Numbered from the stretch's first letter, positions 33,235-42,168 are shown. The stretch: DNA of 64,000 nucleotides from an uncultured Massilia sp. (GCA_946481275.1 CAMLMV010000021.1:44186-108185); one strand, 5' to 3'. Numbers and translations: made by a program. The notes: generated by a model not told the origin, from the letters alone.

Positions 33235-34242
33235 CTAGAACGCGTGGCGCATGCCGACGTTCACGGCCGAGCTGCCGCTCGGGCGGGCCGCGCCGCCGAT
33301 CAGGATGCCGGTGCCGTTCGTGTTGACGGTGCGCGAGAACGCGGCGTAGAAGTCGGTGCTGCGCGAAACGACGTAGCTGGCGCCGACCGCGAACTGGTTC
33401 GCGTCGCGGTTGGCCAGGTCGCGGTCGTTCTTGTGAATGAACGAGGCGAGGAACGTCGTCGAGCGCGTCAGGGGGACGGCAACGCCGACGAGGGTGTCGC
33501 GGCTGTCGGTCGATGACGTGCTCGCCACGCCCGCGCCGTAGGGATTGTCGGGGTTGTACAGCGGCGAGCTGCCCCAGCCGCGGTTGGCGGAGTACGCGGC
33601 ATACGCGGTGCCCCAGCGCGTGCGCAGGTTGGCCGCGATCAGGGAGTTCTTGGCGTCCATGTTGCTGCCGGCCAGGTCGTACAAGTGGACCTGGGCCACG
33701 TGCCGGTTCTGGTGCGCCGCGCGCAGCGACACCGGCCCGTAGTCGAAACCGATCGTCATGCCCCAGGCGCGGTCGGCCATGGGGTCGCCGCCGAGCGTGT
33801 CGATGGTGTACGACGCGCCCGTGCTCAGGTGCTTGAACCGGGTGTTGTAGTAGCGCACGCCGCTGTCGACGGGCATGCCGTTTTGCGTGACGAGATTGCT
33901 GGCCTTGCCGGCGGTGCCGGCGTGGAACGGATCGCCGACGTCCGGTCGCGCGAGGTATTCGAAATTGTACTGGTGGCCCAGCGTGAAGCCGCCGGTGCCC
34001 GGGTTGACGCCGATGTCGTCGAGCCGGCCGTACGTGCGGCGCGGCACCGAATGCCAGACGCCGGCGCCATTGCTCCTGCTCGGCTGCCCCGTGAAGACGG
34101 CGATATCGTGGCCGCCCGGCGTTTCGCCGACGTAGTCCAGTCCCGAGCGCTTGGCCGTGGCGGCCGCGCTTCCCGAATCCTGTGCGCATGCGAGCGACGC
34201 ACTTCCGCCCAGCAATACGCACGCAACGAAACCCTTGTTCAT
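33235..34242 (-). CDS. Gram-negative porin
   Basis: 335 residues. A signal peptide (ending LACAQ) precedes a beta-barrel with alternating polar and hydrophobic strands and a C-terminal Phe (VGMRHAF), the outer-membrane assembly signal. Late motifs such as FAVGASYVVSRSTDFYAAFSRTVN and the periodic GY/AY strands fit the betaproteobacterial general porin family. It is somewhat shorter than the usual 350-390 residues. The transported solute is unknown. Transcribed alone, divergent from the amylase gene. Confidence 0.87.
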   Translation of the reverse strand: MNKGFVACVLLGGSASLACAQDSGSAAATAKRSGLDYVGETPGGHDIAVFTGQPSRSNGAGVWHSVPRRTYGRLDDIGVNPGTGGFTLGHQYNFEYLARPDVGDPFHAGTAGKASNLVTQNGMPVDSGVRYYNTRFKHLSTGASYTIDTLGGDPMADRAWGMTIGFDYGPVSLRAAHQNRHVAQVHLYDLAGSNMDAKNSLIAANLRTRWGTAYAAYSANRGWGSSPLYNPDNPYGAGVASTSSTDSRDTLVGVAVPLTRSTTFLASFIHKNDRDLANRDANQFAVGASYVVSRSTDFYAAFSRTVNTNGTGILIGGAARPSGSSAVNVGMRHAF

Positions 34243-34443
34243 GGCGTGTCCTCTCTACGCCTTAACAGTAGCTCTTACACCGCGATCCTATCTGTCCAAT
34301 ATCGCACAAATCCACTCTCATCTTATCTCGCGTTGTTGTCAGCATATTCCGACATCTGCATGTCGGCAAGATGACAGCCCGGGAATTCCGCTTTAGAATC
34401 GCACGGGCAAGTTTTGTAACTAAACTACAGGAAAACGAGAACG

Positions 34444-35763
34444 ATGAGACAGCTACGCCGTACCCTGACTACACTTTCCCTGGCTTTATGCGCGGCCCTG
34501 CCTGCGTTCGCCGCGACGACGGGGGCCGCACCGATGGCGCACGTGAGCTGGTCGCGCAACGCCAATATCTATGAAGTGAACATTCGGCAATACACGCCCG
34601 AAGGCACGTTCAAGGCCTTCGCGCAACACCTGCCTCGGTTGAAAAAAATGGGCGTGGACATCCTGTGGCTGATGCCGATCCAGCCGATCGGCGAAAAGAA
34701 CCGCAAGGGCACGCTGGGCAGCTATTACGCCGTGCGCGATTACACGGCCGTCAACCCGGAATTCGGCACGCTCGACGACCTCAAGGCACTGGTGAAGCAG
34801 GCGCACGGACTGGGCATGCACGTGATCATCGACTGGGTCGCGAACCACACCGCATTCGACAACCCGTGGACACAGGAACACAGCGACTGGTACCTCAAGA
34901 ATGAGAAAGGCGAAATCTACCCCGTCACCTACACGGACGGGGCCGAGCCGGAGTACTGGACCGACGTGACGGGCCTCGACTGGAGCAAGCCCGGCCTGTG
35001 GAAAGGCATGACGGACGCGATGCTGTACTGGGTGCGCGAAGCGGACATCGACGGCTTCCGCTGCGACGTCGCCGGCAAGGTGCCGACGCCGTTCTGGAAC
35101 CAGGCCAGAGCCGAGCTCGACCGCGTGAAACCTGTGTTCATGCTGGCCGAGGCCGACAAGCCCGATCTGCACGAGCACGCCTTCGACATGACGTATGGCT
35201 GGGATACGAAGGATTTGTTCAAGGCCGTCGCCAAGGGCAAGGCGGATGCGCGCACGCTGGCGGACTTCGTCGAGCACCCGCCGAAAGCGTTCCCGCCGGG
35301 CGCGTATCGGATGCGCTTCACGAGTAACCACGACGAGAATTCCTGGGCCGGCAGCGACGTCGAACTGTACGGTCCGTCGTTCAAGGCGATGGCCGTGCTG
35401 GCCGCGACCTTGCCCGGCATGCCGCTGATCTATGGCGGCCAGGAAGCCGGGCTCGACAAGCGCATCGAGTTCTTCGAAAAGGATCCGATCCAGTGGAAGG
35501 ATTACGCGTACGCGCCCTTCTACACGAAGCTGCTGGCGCTCAAGCACGCCAATCCGGCACTGTGGAACGGCCAGTACGGCGGTCCCGTGCAGGTGCTGCA
35601 GACGGGCAACGACAAGGTGTTCGCATTCCGCCGTGCGCTGAAGGGCAACAGCGTGCAGGTGACGGTCAACGTATCGAACGACGCGCAGCGCTTCAACCTG
35701 CCGGGAGGCAAGCAGCAGACGCTGGCGGCGTGGGATTACCGGATCGACGCGCGCGGCAAGTAA
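34444..35763 (+). CDS. Secreted alpha-amylase family glycoside hydrolase (GH13)
   Basis: 439 residues with a signal peptide (about residues 1-23). The TIM barrel opens IYEVNIRQYTPEGTFKAFAQHLPRLKKMGVDILWLMPIQPIG. The GH13 catalytic residues are Asp208 in GFRCDVAG (nucleophile), Glu236 in LAEADKP (acid/base) and Asp297 in TSNHDENSW. A short C-terminal beta-domain ends the protein. It should cleave alpha-1,4 glucan outside the cytoplasm. Exact specificity cannot be read from the sequence. Convergent with the Xre-type gene eight bases on. Confidence 0.92.
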   Translation: MRQLRRTLTTLSLALCAALPAFAATTGAAPMAHVSWSRNANIYEVNIRQYTPEGTFKAFAQHLPRLKKMGVDILWLMPIQPIGEKNRKGTLGSYYAVRDYTAVNPEFGTLDDLKALVKQAHGLGMHVIIDWVANHTAFDNPWTQEHSDWYLKNEKGEIYPVTYTDGAEPEYWTDVTGLDWSKPGLWKGMTDAMLYWVREADIDGFRCDVAGKVPTPFWNQARAELDRVKPVFMLAEADKPDLHEHAFDMTYGWDTKDLFKAVAKGKADARTLADFVEHPPKAFPPGAYRMRFTSNHDENSWAGSDVELYGPSFKAMAVLAATLPGMPLIYGGQEAGLDKRIEFFEKDPIQWKDYAYAPFYTKLLALKHANPALWNGQYGGPVQVLQTGNDKVFAFRRALKGNSVQVTVNVSNDAQRFNLPGGKQQTLAAWDYRIDARGK

Positions 35764-35771
35764 CGATCCAC

Positions 35772-36503
35772 TCAGCGGCGCAGCGCGGTGAAGCCGGCCG
35801 GCTCCCATTCGCGCAGCGCCAGCAGCAGCCCGCTGCCCCGCCGCCTGGGCAGCGGCGACGCGAGGCTTTCCTCATGCAGCTCGGCGAAGCGGGCGCGCAG
35901 CCGGCGCAGTTCCACCTGCATCGACGCGAGCGCGCTCTCCGTCAGCATCCCGTGCGTGAACGCGAGCGTCTCGTCGGACCGGTCGAAGCGGCCGTCGAGA
36001 AAATCGGCCAGGCCCTGCGTGCGGAAGTACTGCCTGATGGGGCCGTCGGGCAGCCAGTCGAAATCGCGCGCGACGTTCAGGCGGATGCGGTTTCCCGGCA
36101 TCAGCGCGATCAGGTGCAGGCGGTCGAGGTGCAGCAGCTTTTGCAGGCACTCGGCTTCCGTGAGGCGGTAGACGGCGAGGATGTCCGCCATCGTCCAGTG
36201 ATTCAGCGCGCACGCGGCCACGAGCAGCAGCTTCGTGTCGGACACGAGTTCCTTTTCCTGCGCGGCGCTCAGGGTGTGCAGCCGGGTGCCGGTCAGCGCC
36301 GCCTCCTGCGCGAGTTCGGCCAGGGTAAAGCCGAGCATGTTGCTGATTTCGACGAGGCGGTCGACGCCGAGCGTGTCCGACGTCAGCAGACGCTTGACGC
36401 TCGCCTCCGACAGGCCCAGCGCGGCGGCCACGTCGCGATACGTTTTACCTTGCAGCTTCAGTTGGCGCTTGATCGTGCCGATGATTTGCGTGACTTCGGA
36501 CAT
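35772..36503 (-). CDS. Xre-type helix-turn-helix regulator
   Basis: 243 residues. The N-terminal Cro/C1 helix-turn-helix is IGTIKRQLKLQGKTYRDVAAALGLSEASVKRLLTSDTLGVDRLVEISNMLGFTLAELA. The rest is a helical domain of unknown ligand, with the basic RRLRARFAELHEESLASPLPRRRG near the end. It is probably a DNA-binding regulator. The target is unknown; the nearest other genes are the convergent amylase and the divergent amidase. Confidence 0.82.
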   Translation of the reverse strand: MSEVTQIIGTIKRQLKLQGKTYRDVAAALGLSEASVKRLLTSDTLGVDRLVEISNMLGFTLAELAQEAALTGTRLHTLSAAQEKELVSDTKLLLVAACALNHWTMADILAVYRLTEAECLQKLLHLDRLHLIALMPGNRIRLNVARDFDWLPDGPIRQYFRTQGLADFLDGRFDRSDETLAFTHGMLTESALASMQVELRRLRARFAELHEESLASPLPRRRGSGLLLALREWEPAGFTALRR

Positions 36504-36634
36504 GGTCGCGGATTCCGATACGAAGGTCTAGAGGATGGCCTCGGATTCCCGCGATCGTAGCATGTCCGGCCTTGCGGCAACAATTCCTTCATGACAAGAT
36601 GGCCGGCTGGCCAGTACAACATGAAGGAAACACG

Positions 36635-38131
36635 ATGAACCACGCCGACTACCTGGCCCACGACGCCACCGCCCTCGCCGCGCGCGTGGCCGCCGGCGAC
36701 GTTACGCCCGCCAAACTGCTCGACCTCGCCCTCGCGCAGCACGCACGCGTCCACGGCCGCGTCAACGCCGTCGTGCGGCTGATGGAGCGCGAGGCGCGGG
36801 CGCAGGTCGCGGGACCGCTGACCGGTCCGCTGGCGGGCGTCCCCTTCCTCATCAAGGACGGCGTGCAGGACTACGCGGGCATCCCGACGACCTACGGCAG
36901 CCGCAGCATGACGAACAATGTGCCGACGCGCCACGCCCACGTCGTGCAGCGCTACCTGGATGCCGGCCTCGTCATCTTCGGCAAGACGAATTTGCCCGAG
37001 TTCGCCACGCGCGGCGTCACCGATCCTGTCCTGCACGGCCGCACGAACAACCCGTGGGACTTGTCGCGCACGCCGGGCGGATCGAGCGGCGGCGCTGCCG
37101 CTGCGGTCGCGGCCGGCATCGTGCCGATGGCGGCCGGCAACGACGGCGGCGGGTCGCTGCGCATCCCGGCCGCGTGCTGTGGCCTGTTCACGTTGCGGCC
37201 ATCGCGCGGGCGCGTGTCGTCCGGGCCAGGTATTGGCGAAGTCTGGTTCGGCGCGTCGAGCGAAAGCGTGATCTCGCGCAGCGTGCGCGACTCGGCCCTC
37301 GCGCTGGACGTGCTGCAGGGTGCGGAGCCGGGCGATCCGTTCGTCATCGCGCCGCCAGCCGCGCCGTACGTCGAGCTGATGCGGCGGGATCCGGGCAAGC
37401 TACGCATCGGGTATTCGACGGTGTCGCCGATTGGGACGGAGGTGCATCCGGAAGCCGTGCGTGCTGTTGCGCGGACGGTCGAGTTATTGGCTCGCTTGGG
37501 CCACGACGTCGAGGAAGCGGCGCCTGCGATCGACGGTGCGGCGCTCGCGAAAAGCTATTTGCATGTGTACTTTGGGCAGATTCCCGCTGCCGTGCGTCGT
37601 GCACAGGCGCTGGGGGCGCGGCGCGATGAGGTGGAGTTGATGAACCGGATTCTCGTGACGCTGGGCGACAGTGTGTCGGCGACGCGGCTGACGACGGAGC
37701 TGAATCGCTGGAACGAGTTTTCGCGTGCGGTGGGCGATTACTTCGGGCGGTATGACCTGTTCTTGACGCCGACCTTGGCGCATCCGCCGATTACGCATGG
37801 GACGGGGGATCCGTCTGCCGCCGAGCAACGGGTGCTTGGGTTCCTGCAAGGGGCGGGCATTCTGGGCGTGTTGGCGCGGCTGGGGTTGCTTGATAAGACG
37901 GTCGATAAGATTGCCACCGACAATTTGCGTTATGTACCATTTACGCAGTTGTCGAATCTGACCGGGACGCCTTCCATGAGTGTGCCGCTGCACTGGACGG
38001 CGGACGGGTTGCCGCTGGGGGTGCAGTTCATGGGGCCGTTTGGGAGCGAGGAGCGGTTGTTGCAGGTGGCGCGGCAGTTGGAGGACGTGCAGCCGTGGTT
38101 CGGACGGTTGCCGGACATGGCGCGCGGGTGA
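36635..38131 (+). CDS. Amidase signature family enzyme
   Basis: 498 residues from the ATG at 36635 (AAGGAAAC upstream). The Ser-cisSer-Lys triad is visible: Lys in VPFLIKDGVQDY, the first Ser in TPGGSSGGAAAAVAAG and the nucleophile Ser in GNDGGGSLRIPAA. It hydrolyses an amide bond of unknown substrate in the cytoplasm, and no signal peptide is present. Codon usage changes in the gene: after about position 37390 it uses many more TTG, GGG, ATT and GTT codons than the first half. This may reflect recombination with a relative. Confidence 0.9.
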   Translation: MNHADYLAHDATALAARVAAGDVTPAKLLDLALAQHARVHGRVNAVVRLMEREARAQVAGPLTGPLAGVPFLIKDGVQDYAGIPTTYGSRSMTNNVPTRHAHVVQRYLDAGLVIFGKTNLPEFATRGVTDPVLHGRTNNPWDLSRTPGGSSGGAAAAVAAGIVPMAAGNDGGGSLRIPAACCGLFTLRPSRGRVSSGPGIGEVWFGASSESVISRSVRDSALALDVLQGAEPGDPFVIAPPAAPYVELMRRDPGKLRIGYSTVSPIGTEVHPEAVRAVARTVELLARLGHDVEEAAPAIDGAALAKSYLHVYFGQIPAAVRRAQALGARRDEVELMNRILVTLGDSVSATRLTTELNRWNEFSRAVGDYFGRYDLFLTPTLAHPPITHGTGDPSAAEQRVLGFLQGAGILGVLARLGLLDKTVDKIATDNLRYVPFTQLSNLTGTPSMSVPLHWTADGLPLGVQFMGPFGSEERLLQVARQLEDVQPWFGRLPDMARG

Positions 38132-38144
38132 CGAACCCGCAGCC

Positions 38145-39488
38145 TTACATGTTGTCGATCTGGAATAAGAGCTCCCTGGCACGCCAGTCGTCACGGCCCA
38201 GCAGTGCGAGCAAACCGGTCTTGGCATCCGGTTGCGCGACGCGTGCGCGCAGGACATCCGTCGGCCGGGTGTAGTGGAGACGGCTGCTGTCGATCCAGGC
38301 GATCAATTCATGACGCAACCGCTCCCGCAATGCCGGATCCGACCGCGATGCCGTCTCCAGCTCTGCGATGAGTGCGAGACGGTGCCACGGTTCGCCCTGC
38401 GAGTAACGCAGCATCAGATCGACGTCGCCCCGCTCCCGCAACAACGACCATGCGACGTCGAAGGGAACGAATGCGCCATGCTTGCGGTTCATGGTCAGCA
38501 CGGTCTTGCGCACGCGAGGCGACCCGTCCGCGAGCACACGCTCTGCGATGAGATCCCTGTCCGCGGGTGCCAGCTGCCGCCAGGCGGAGAATGCGTGGCT
38601 GCGTACGCGCGCGGACGGGTGCGTCGTCATCCGCCGCACCAAGTCGACTTGATCGCGCTTCCCGGTTTCGGCCAGTCCCATCAGGCAGGCGCGCAGCACG
38701 GTGATGGAACTGTCGGGCGCCTCCAACCGCGCGGCGAACAACGGCGCGCTGTCGATGCCGTGGCGTTCGAGCCAGCTGTTTGCGACGAGTCTTACCCAGC
38801 TGTTCGGGTCGGCGAGCATGTCGATGGCAAGCGCCCGGGACGTCTCGGTCCCGTCGGACAACAGGCTGCGCAATGCGCTTGCGCGGACCATGCCGAAGTG
38901 CGAACGCAAAGCGAGACGGCCCAGCGCCTCGCGCTCGTCTGCACCCAACCGGGCAAGCGACTCGGCTGCCTTGTGGGCCAGGACAATGTCTGTGCCGTTC
39001 GACAGGCCCAGGCGGACCAGCGTGACGGGATCGACCATGCCATGCTCCGCCAGCAGACGGTAACAGGTGCGCGCGACGATCGCGTCGGTACCCGAGACTT
39101 CCGCCGCGATGCGGTCGGTTCCGACCTGCGCCACGACCGCCCGTTCGAACGCCTGCAGCCACGCGGAATGATCGGTCCGTCTGGCCACGCGCAGATGTTG
39201 GACGGTACCGAGGAGACGGATGGTCGCGTCGGCACCCAGCAGCGGAAGCCAGTCCAGCACGAGGTCATGCGCGCGCTGGCGCACCTGGGGAACCCAGTCG
39301 TTGAGGCGGTCGACGATGGCCGGGAGCAGGTCCAGCGAGCGCAACTCGGCCGCGCGATCCAACGCAGCTTCACGCACGTAGCCGCTGTAGTGGCACATGT
39401 CGGCGCTCAGTGCGTCGCCCGCAACGCGGCGGCGCACTTCAGCAATCAACCCGGCCACAGGTCTCGCGTATGCGGACAATGTCGGCAC
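38145..39488 (-). CDS. HEAT-repeat protein
   Basis: 447 residues made almost wholly of paired helices with HEAT-like spacing. Examples are LLPAIVDRLNDWVPQVRQRAHDLVLDWLPLL, HFGMVRASALRSLLSD and HPSARVRSHAFSAWRQL. Each has the conserved Val-Arg near the turn. It has no signal peptide, membrane segment or enzymatic motif, and probably serves as a protein-interaction scaffold. I cannot assign it to a system. It lies just downstream of the TM2 protein gene on the same strand (gap 22 bp), so the two may be co-transcribed. Confidence 0.8.
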   Translation of the reverse strand: MPTLSAYARPVAGLIAEVRRRVAGDALSADMCHYSGYVREAALDRAAELRSLDLLPAIVDRLNDWVPQVRQRAHDLVLDWLPLLGADATIRLLGTVQHLRVARRTDHSAWLQAFERAVVAQVGTDRIAAEVSGTDAIVARTCYRLLAEHGMVDPVTLVRLGLSNGTDIVLAHKAAESLARLGADEREALGRLALRSHFGMVRASALRSLLSDGTETSRALAIDMLADPNSWVRLVANSWLERHGIDSAPLFAARLEAPDSSITVLRACLMGLAETGKRDQVDLVRRMTTHPSARVRSHAFSAWRQLAPADRDLIAERVLADGSPRVRKTVLTMNRKHGAFVPFDVAWSLLRERGDVDLMLRYSQGEPWHRLALIAELETASRSDPALRERLRHELIAWIDSSRLHYTRPTDVLRARVAQPDAKTGLLALLGRDDWRARELLFQIDNM

Positions 39489-39510
39489 TGTGGGAGGCTT
39501 GGCTCGGGCG

Positions 39511-40059
39511 TCAGGCGCGGGATGCGGTTGTGTAAATCAGGACTTGATCGTTTCGAGGATTGTCATAGCGCTTCGCGGCTGGAATGACGTGCATGGGCAC
39601 CTCGATGGACACAGTCGACTTCGCTGCCTCGGCCCGGATCCGATAACTCTGGTACGCCGGGATCGCGATGGCGGCAAGCACACCAACGACGAAAATCACG
39701 GGGAAGATCAGGACGAGGACTTTGATCGCGATGTGCACGGGCTCGCTGATCACGCCGTTGTTGTACTTCCTGGCCCAGCTCTGCTGGCTCATGAAGGCGT
39801 ACACGAACGTTTCGATGAGGGCGATCAGCCCCGGAATCCCTGTCCAGCAAAACAGGATGTAGAAAATGCCAGTGACCGGGCTCCGCAAATAAAACCGGTG
39901 AATGCCGAAGCCACCGACGAATGCCGCGAGCACCGTGGCCACGCTCTGGCTTTTGATGTTGCCCGTGACAGCGGCTGCTTGCTGACATCCGCAATGCGGA
40001 CACGAGACGGCAGTTTCGTGGATTTCTTTTCCGCAGCCTCTGCAAAACACCATCGCCAT
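39511..40059 (-). CDS. Zinc-ribbon / TM2-domain protein with a pilin-like helix
   Basis: 182 residues. An N-terminal zinc ribbon (CRGCGKEIHETAVSCPHCG) is followed by a TM2 domain (VLAAFVGGFGIHRFYLRSPVTGIFYILFCWTGIPGLIALIE). A further hydrophobic helix, IFVVGVLAAIAIPAYQSYRIRAEAAKS, closely resembles the N-terminal helix of type IV pilins but lies in the middle of the chain. A short C-terminal soluble domain completes it. The start has GGAGG four bases upstream. Function unknown; an inner-membrane sensor or adaptor is plausible. Confidence 0.85.
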   Translation of the reverse strand: MAMVFCRGCGKEIHETAVSCPHCGCQQAAAVTGNIKSQSVATVLAAFVGGFGIHRFYLRSPVTGIFYILFCWTGIPGLIALIETFVYAFMSQQSWARKYNNGVISEPVHIAIKVLVLIFPVIFVVGVLAAIAIPAYQSYRIRAEAAKSTVSIEVPMHVIPAAKRYDNPRNDQVLIYTTASRA

Positions 40060-40544
40060 GCTTCCTCCAACAGTTAATTTCGAAATGACAACTTTGCTGA
40101 GGGTACCGCATGGATTTCATGTTGGCAATGAAATATCGATCGGCAGGGGTTAGTTGTTTTCTCCTGTTGGTTCATTGGCTGCTGCGGCCTTCGTGCTTTT
40201 TGGGATGCGCCTGCGGCGCGCTGTCCGCTGCGCGGACGTGGGCCCAGCCCTTCGAATCTCACACGGAGGGCGGGTAGGCTTCCCCCGCATGAGATTCGAA
40301 CTCGCGAACGGGTTCCCCGTCGACAATTTCAAGTCTGTGGTCAATATTAAGTAAATCAATCACTTAGCTCAAAACCGATTCCGCAACAATAAAAAACGGA
40401 GCTAAAATTTTGCCTTATTATTCAAAGTACTTTAAAGTGGTTATGGAAAGGATTTGGGCCACTTAAGTTACCTGAACAACTTCAGTAGTGTTCTCAACCT
40501 TTTAACCTATCGACTTATCTTGATTTCCTCTCAAAGCTCCTAAG
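40060..40544. other. Gene-free region with tRNA-Ser remnant and repeat
   Basis: No credible gene. A 33-base block at 40205-40237 and a 25-base block at 40248-40272 are identical to blocks at 42691-42723 and 42766-42790 beside the intact tRNA-Ser. From about 40340 base composition turns AT-rich and stays so through the next gene. Confidence 0.7.
40290..40337 (-). pseudogene. tRNA-Ser 3'-half remnant (possible attachment site)
   Basis: Read on the minus strand this matches the intact tRNA-Ser at 42857-42946 from the anticodon loop (CTTGAAA) through the long variable arm (CGACGGGG-AACCCGTTCG) to the T arm (GAGTTCGAATCTCA). The 5' half and acceptor end are absent. It has the same orientation as the intact gene, as expected for the far end of an element integrated into that tRNA. 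Confidence 0.75.
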
Positions 40545-41321
40545 ATGAACGAACTTTCAAACATCATTTTAAAAGTACATCGTTCTCATGACCTCTTGAC
40601 GGAGCTTGAACCAGCTTATGCAAAGTTCATAAACGAAAATCCTTTCCAACTTAGAACTGACCTTGACAAAGAAAACCGAAGATTTAGTTATCACATACAT
40701 GGACTAAAGGAAGTTCCAATCGAGATACGTATTCGCGCGGGCGAGGTTATTACTCATCTAAGGTCAGCATTAGACCAGATGATCTGGCAGCTTTCGTTAT
40801 TTTTTGAAAAAGAACCTTCAAAAAAAACCCAGTTCCCTATATGCGAAACTATTGAAAAGTTCAAAGAGCAACGAATACAAATTCGCGCTTTACCCGAAGA
40901 GTTAAAAAAAATTGTTGAGGAATTTCAACCATTTAATTATGAGAATCCTCAGACACATCCCATGTGGGTATTAAACCGACTTGCCAATGACGATAAGCAT
41001 CGCTTCATAACCATAGTAAATTCCAGTGCTGTTGGTTTCGGCGCCCAACTTGAGGACGGAATAGCTATTGAGCACCCGATCGGCCCTGTCCGTGATGGCT
41101 CCAAAATCCTTGAAATTGATTTCAGTGGTTATCACTCTGATTTCACCAGTGAAGTAGAAGCAAAATTGAACCTATCGTTTAAGCTGGGCATTTGCTTACA
41201 GTTAGAAAATGATCAGACGTTGCGACCTGTAAAATCGACCTTACTCGGACTAGGAGAATTGGTAGTGAACGTCGCAAATAGATTTTACCCATACTTTGTA
41301 AAATACAGCTCGGGGTTATGA
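40545..41321 (+). CDS. Low-GC island gene, possibly HEPN-like, function unknown
   Basis: 258 residues in DNA far richer in A/T than its neighbours, so probably acquired by transfer. The protein is largely helical. An IEIRIRAGEVITHLRSALDQMIWQLSLFF segment near residue 70 resembles widespread uncharacterised proteins with an RSALDH-type motif, similar to the Rx4H motif of HEPN ribonucleases; here the His is Gln. HPMWVLNRLANDDKHRFITIV follows. The family link is from memory and weak. Its stop codon falls inside a tRNA-His-like remnant. No ribosome site is clear. Confidence 0.7.
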   Translation: MNELSNIILKVHRSHDLLTELEPAYAKFINENPFQLRTDLDKENRRFSYHIHGLKEVPIEIRIRAGEVITHLRSALDQMIWQLSLFFEKEPSKKTQFPICETIEKFKEQRIQIRALPEELKKIVEEFQPFNYENPQTHPMWVLNRLANDDKHRFITIVNSSAVGFGAQLEDGIAIEHPIGPVRDGSKILEIDFSGYHSDFTSEVEAKLNLSFKLGICLQLENDQTLRPVKSTLLGLGELVVNVANRFYPYFVKYSSGL

Positions 41322-41357
41322 TTCCTGTTATCATGGGTTCGAGTCCCGCCAGCCATT
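41309..41357 (+). pseudogene. tRNA-His-like 3'-half remnant (possible attachment site)
   Basis: From the anticodon loop (TTATGAT) to the 3' CCA this aligns with bacterial tRNA-His: GATTCCTGTTATCATGGG, GGGTTCGAGTCCC and AGCCATTCCA match the anticodon arm, T arm and acceptor end. The 5' half is replaced by the end of the low-GC gene, whose TGA stop is part of the anticodon loop. This is how a tRNA looks when cut by integration of an element. Confidence 0.65.
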
Positions 41358-41814
41358 CCAAGAATCCTTTAGATTCAAATGCTTACGAGAATCTGAGTTT
41401 TTCGGAAGCGAAATTTCCAACGAATTTAGGGATTTTCCAACGGACGCCGAAACGAAGCCACCCCTTGCGGTGGCTTTTTCATTGCCTTCAGCGCATTTCG
41501 GCCACAGCAGAAGCCATCGCACCGCCTGCGACGCACGCAACACAGCGCGGTCCAGCACCGTTTCGCGCTGCGGCTGCTCCGGGCGGACAGCATCGGCAGG
41601 AAAAGCAGCTAGTCGCGCACAGACCCCTGCCACTTTAAAAACCCGATGTTGATTCGGCTGCGTGTCGGCGCCAAGCTAAGGCGCAACCGCGCGGGTGAGA
41701 GTCCGTCGTCGCATACGTGCCGTTGACCTGCCGCCGACATCCACTTGACAGCCGATAAATTGCCTTGAATCCGGCACAGGGAAGATTTCTCCATCGATAC
41801 CTATGGAGAAACTG
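41358..41814. other. Gene-free region between remnant tRNA and Tai gene
   Basis: Apart from the terminator at 41456-41479 nothing is recognised. Frames on either strand, such as one on the minus strand ending in the WRDSNP-like translation of the tRNA T arm, look non-coding. Confidence 0.5.
41456..41479 (+). terminator. Rho-independent terminator
   Basis: AGCCACC and GGTGGCT pair around CCTTGC and are followed by a T run. It lies about 100 bp after the tRNA-His-like remnant and may once have ended that tRNA transcript. Confidence 0.85.
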
Positions 41815-42168
41815 ATGCGACGGTCAATCCTATTTTCTCTGGTGCTGCCAGCCCTTGCCACGGCGGCGCCATACCCCTACACGCTGAGCGGCGACCAATT
41901 CGTCAAGATGATGAGCGCGCCGAACCCGACTGGCTACGAATACCTGGAGCGTGAGAAAGCCTACAGCTACCTGGATGGCCTGCGCGACGGTACGGAGGGC
42001 AGTACGTGGTGCGATCTCCCGCACCAGCTCAAAACCCCTGATCTGGCGTACGAACTGGCCGATGACATCGCCAAGCTCCCGGCAGCCGAGCGCAAGAAAA
42101 ACGCCGCCGAGCTGCTGCTCCAGCAACTGAAGCGCCGGTATCCGTGCCGCGCCGGGAGCAGGCCATGA
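41815..42168 (+). CDS. Rap1a/Tai family immunity protein
   Basis: 117 residues from the ATG at 41815, preferred because GGAGA lies seven bases upstream; the ATG at 41803 has none. A signal peptide (RSILFSLVLPALATAA) sends it to the periplasm. The mature part is helical, LSGDQFVKMMSAP, AYSYLDGLRDG, TWCDLPHQLKTPDL, and ends LLLQQLKRRYPC, the usual Rap1a/Tai4 pattern with two conserved cysteines (WC and YPC). It should protect the cell from the amidase encoded next. The start of that gene overlaps its stop by four bases. Confidence 0.85.
   Translation: MRRSILFSLVLPALATAAPYPYTLSGDQFVKMMSAPNPTGYEYLEREKAYSYLDGLRDGTEGSTWCDLPHQLKTPDLAYELADDIAKLPAAERKKNAAELLLQQLKRRYPCRAGSRP

Noticed and set aside
40154..40354. 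Short plus-strand frame at the tRNA-Ser remnant
   Set aside because: Its RFELANGFPVDNF part is just the translation of tRNA sequence, as also seen over the intact tRNA-Ser.
41309..41357. First thought to be the 3' end of tmRNA
   Set aside because: The T arm fits, but the anticodon-arm bases and AGCCA acceptor end align better with tRNA-His. tmRNA would end in GCTCCACCA-like sequence.
41331..41633. Minus-strand frame ending GWRDSNP
   Set aside because: The ending is the translation of a tRNA T arm, a common false gene. The rest has no family or ribosome site.
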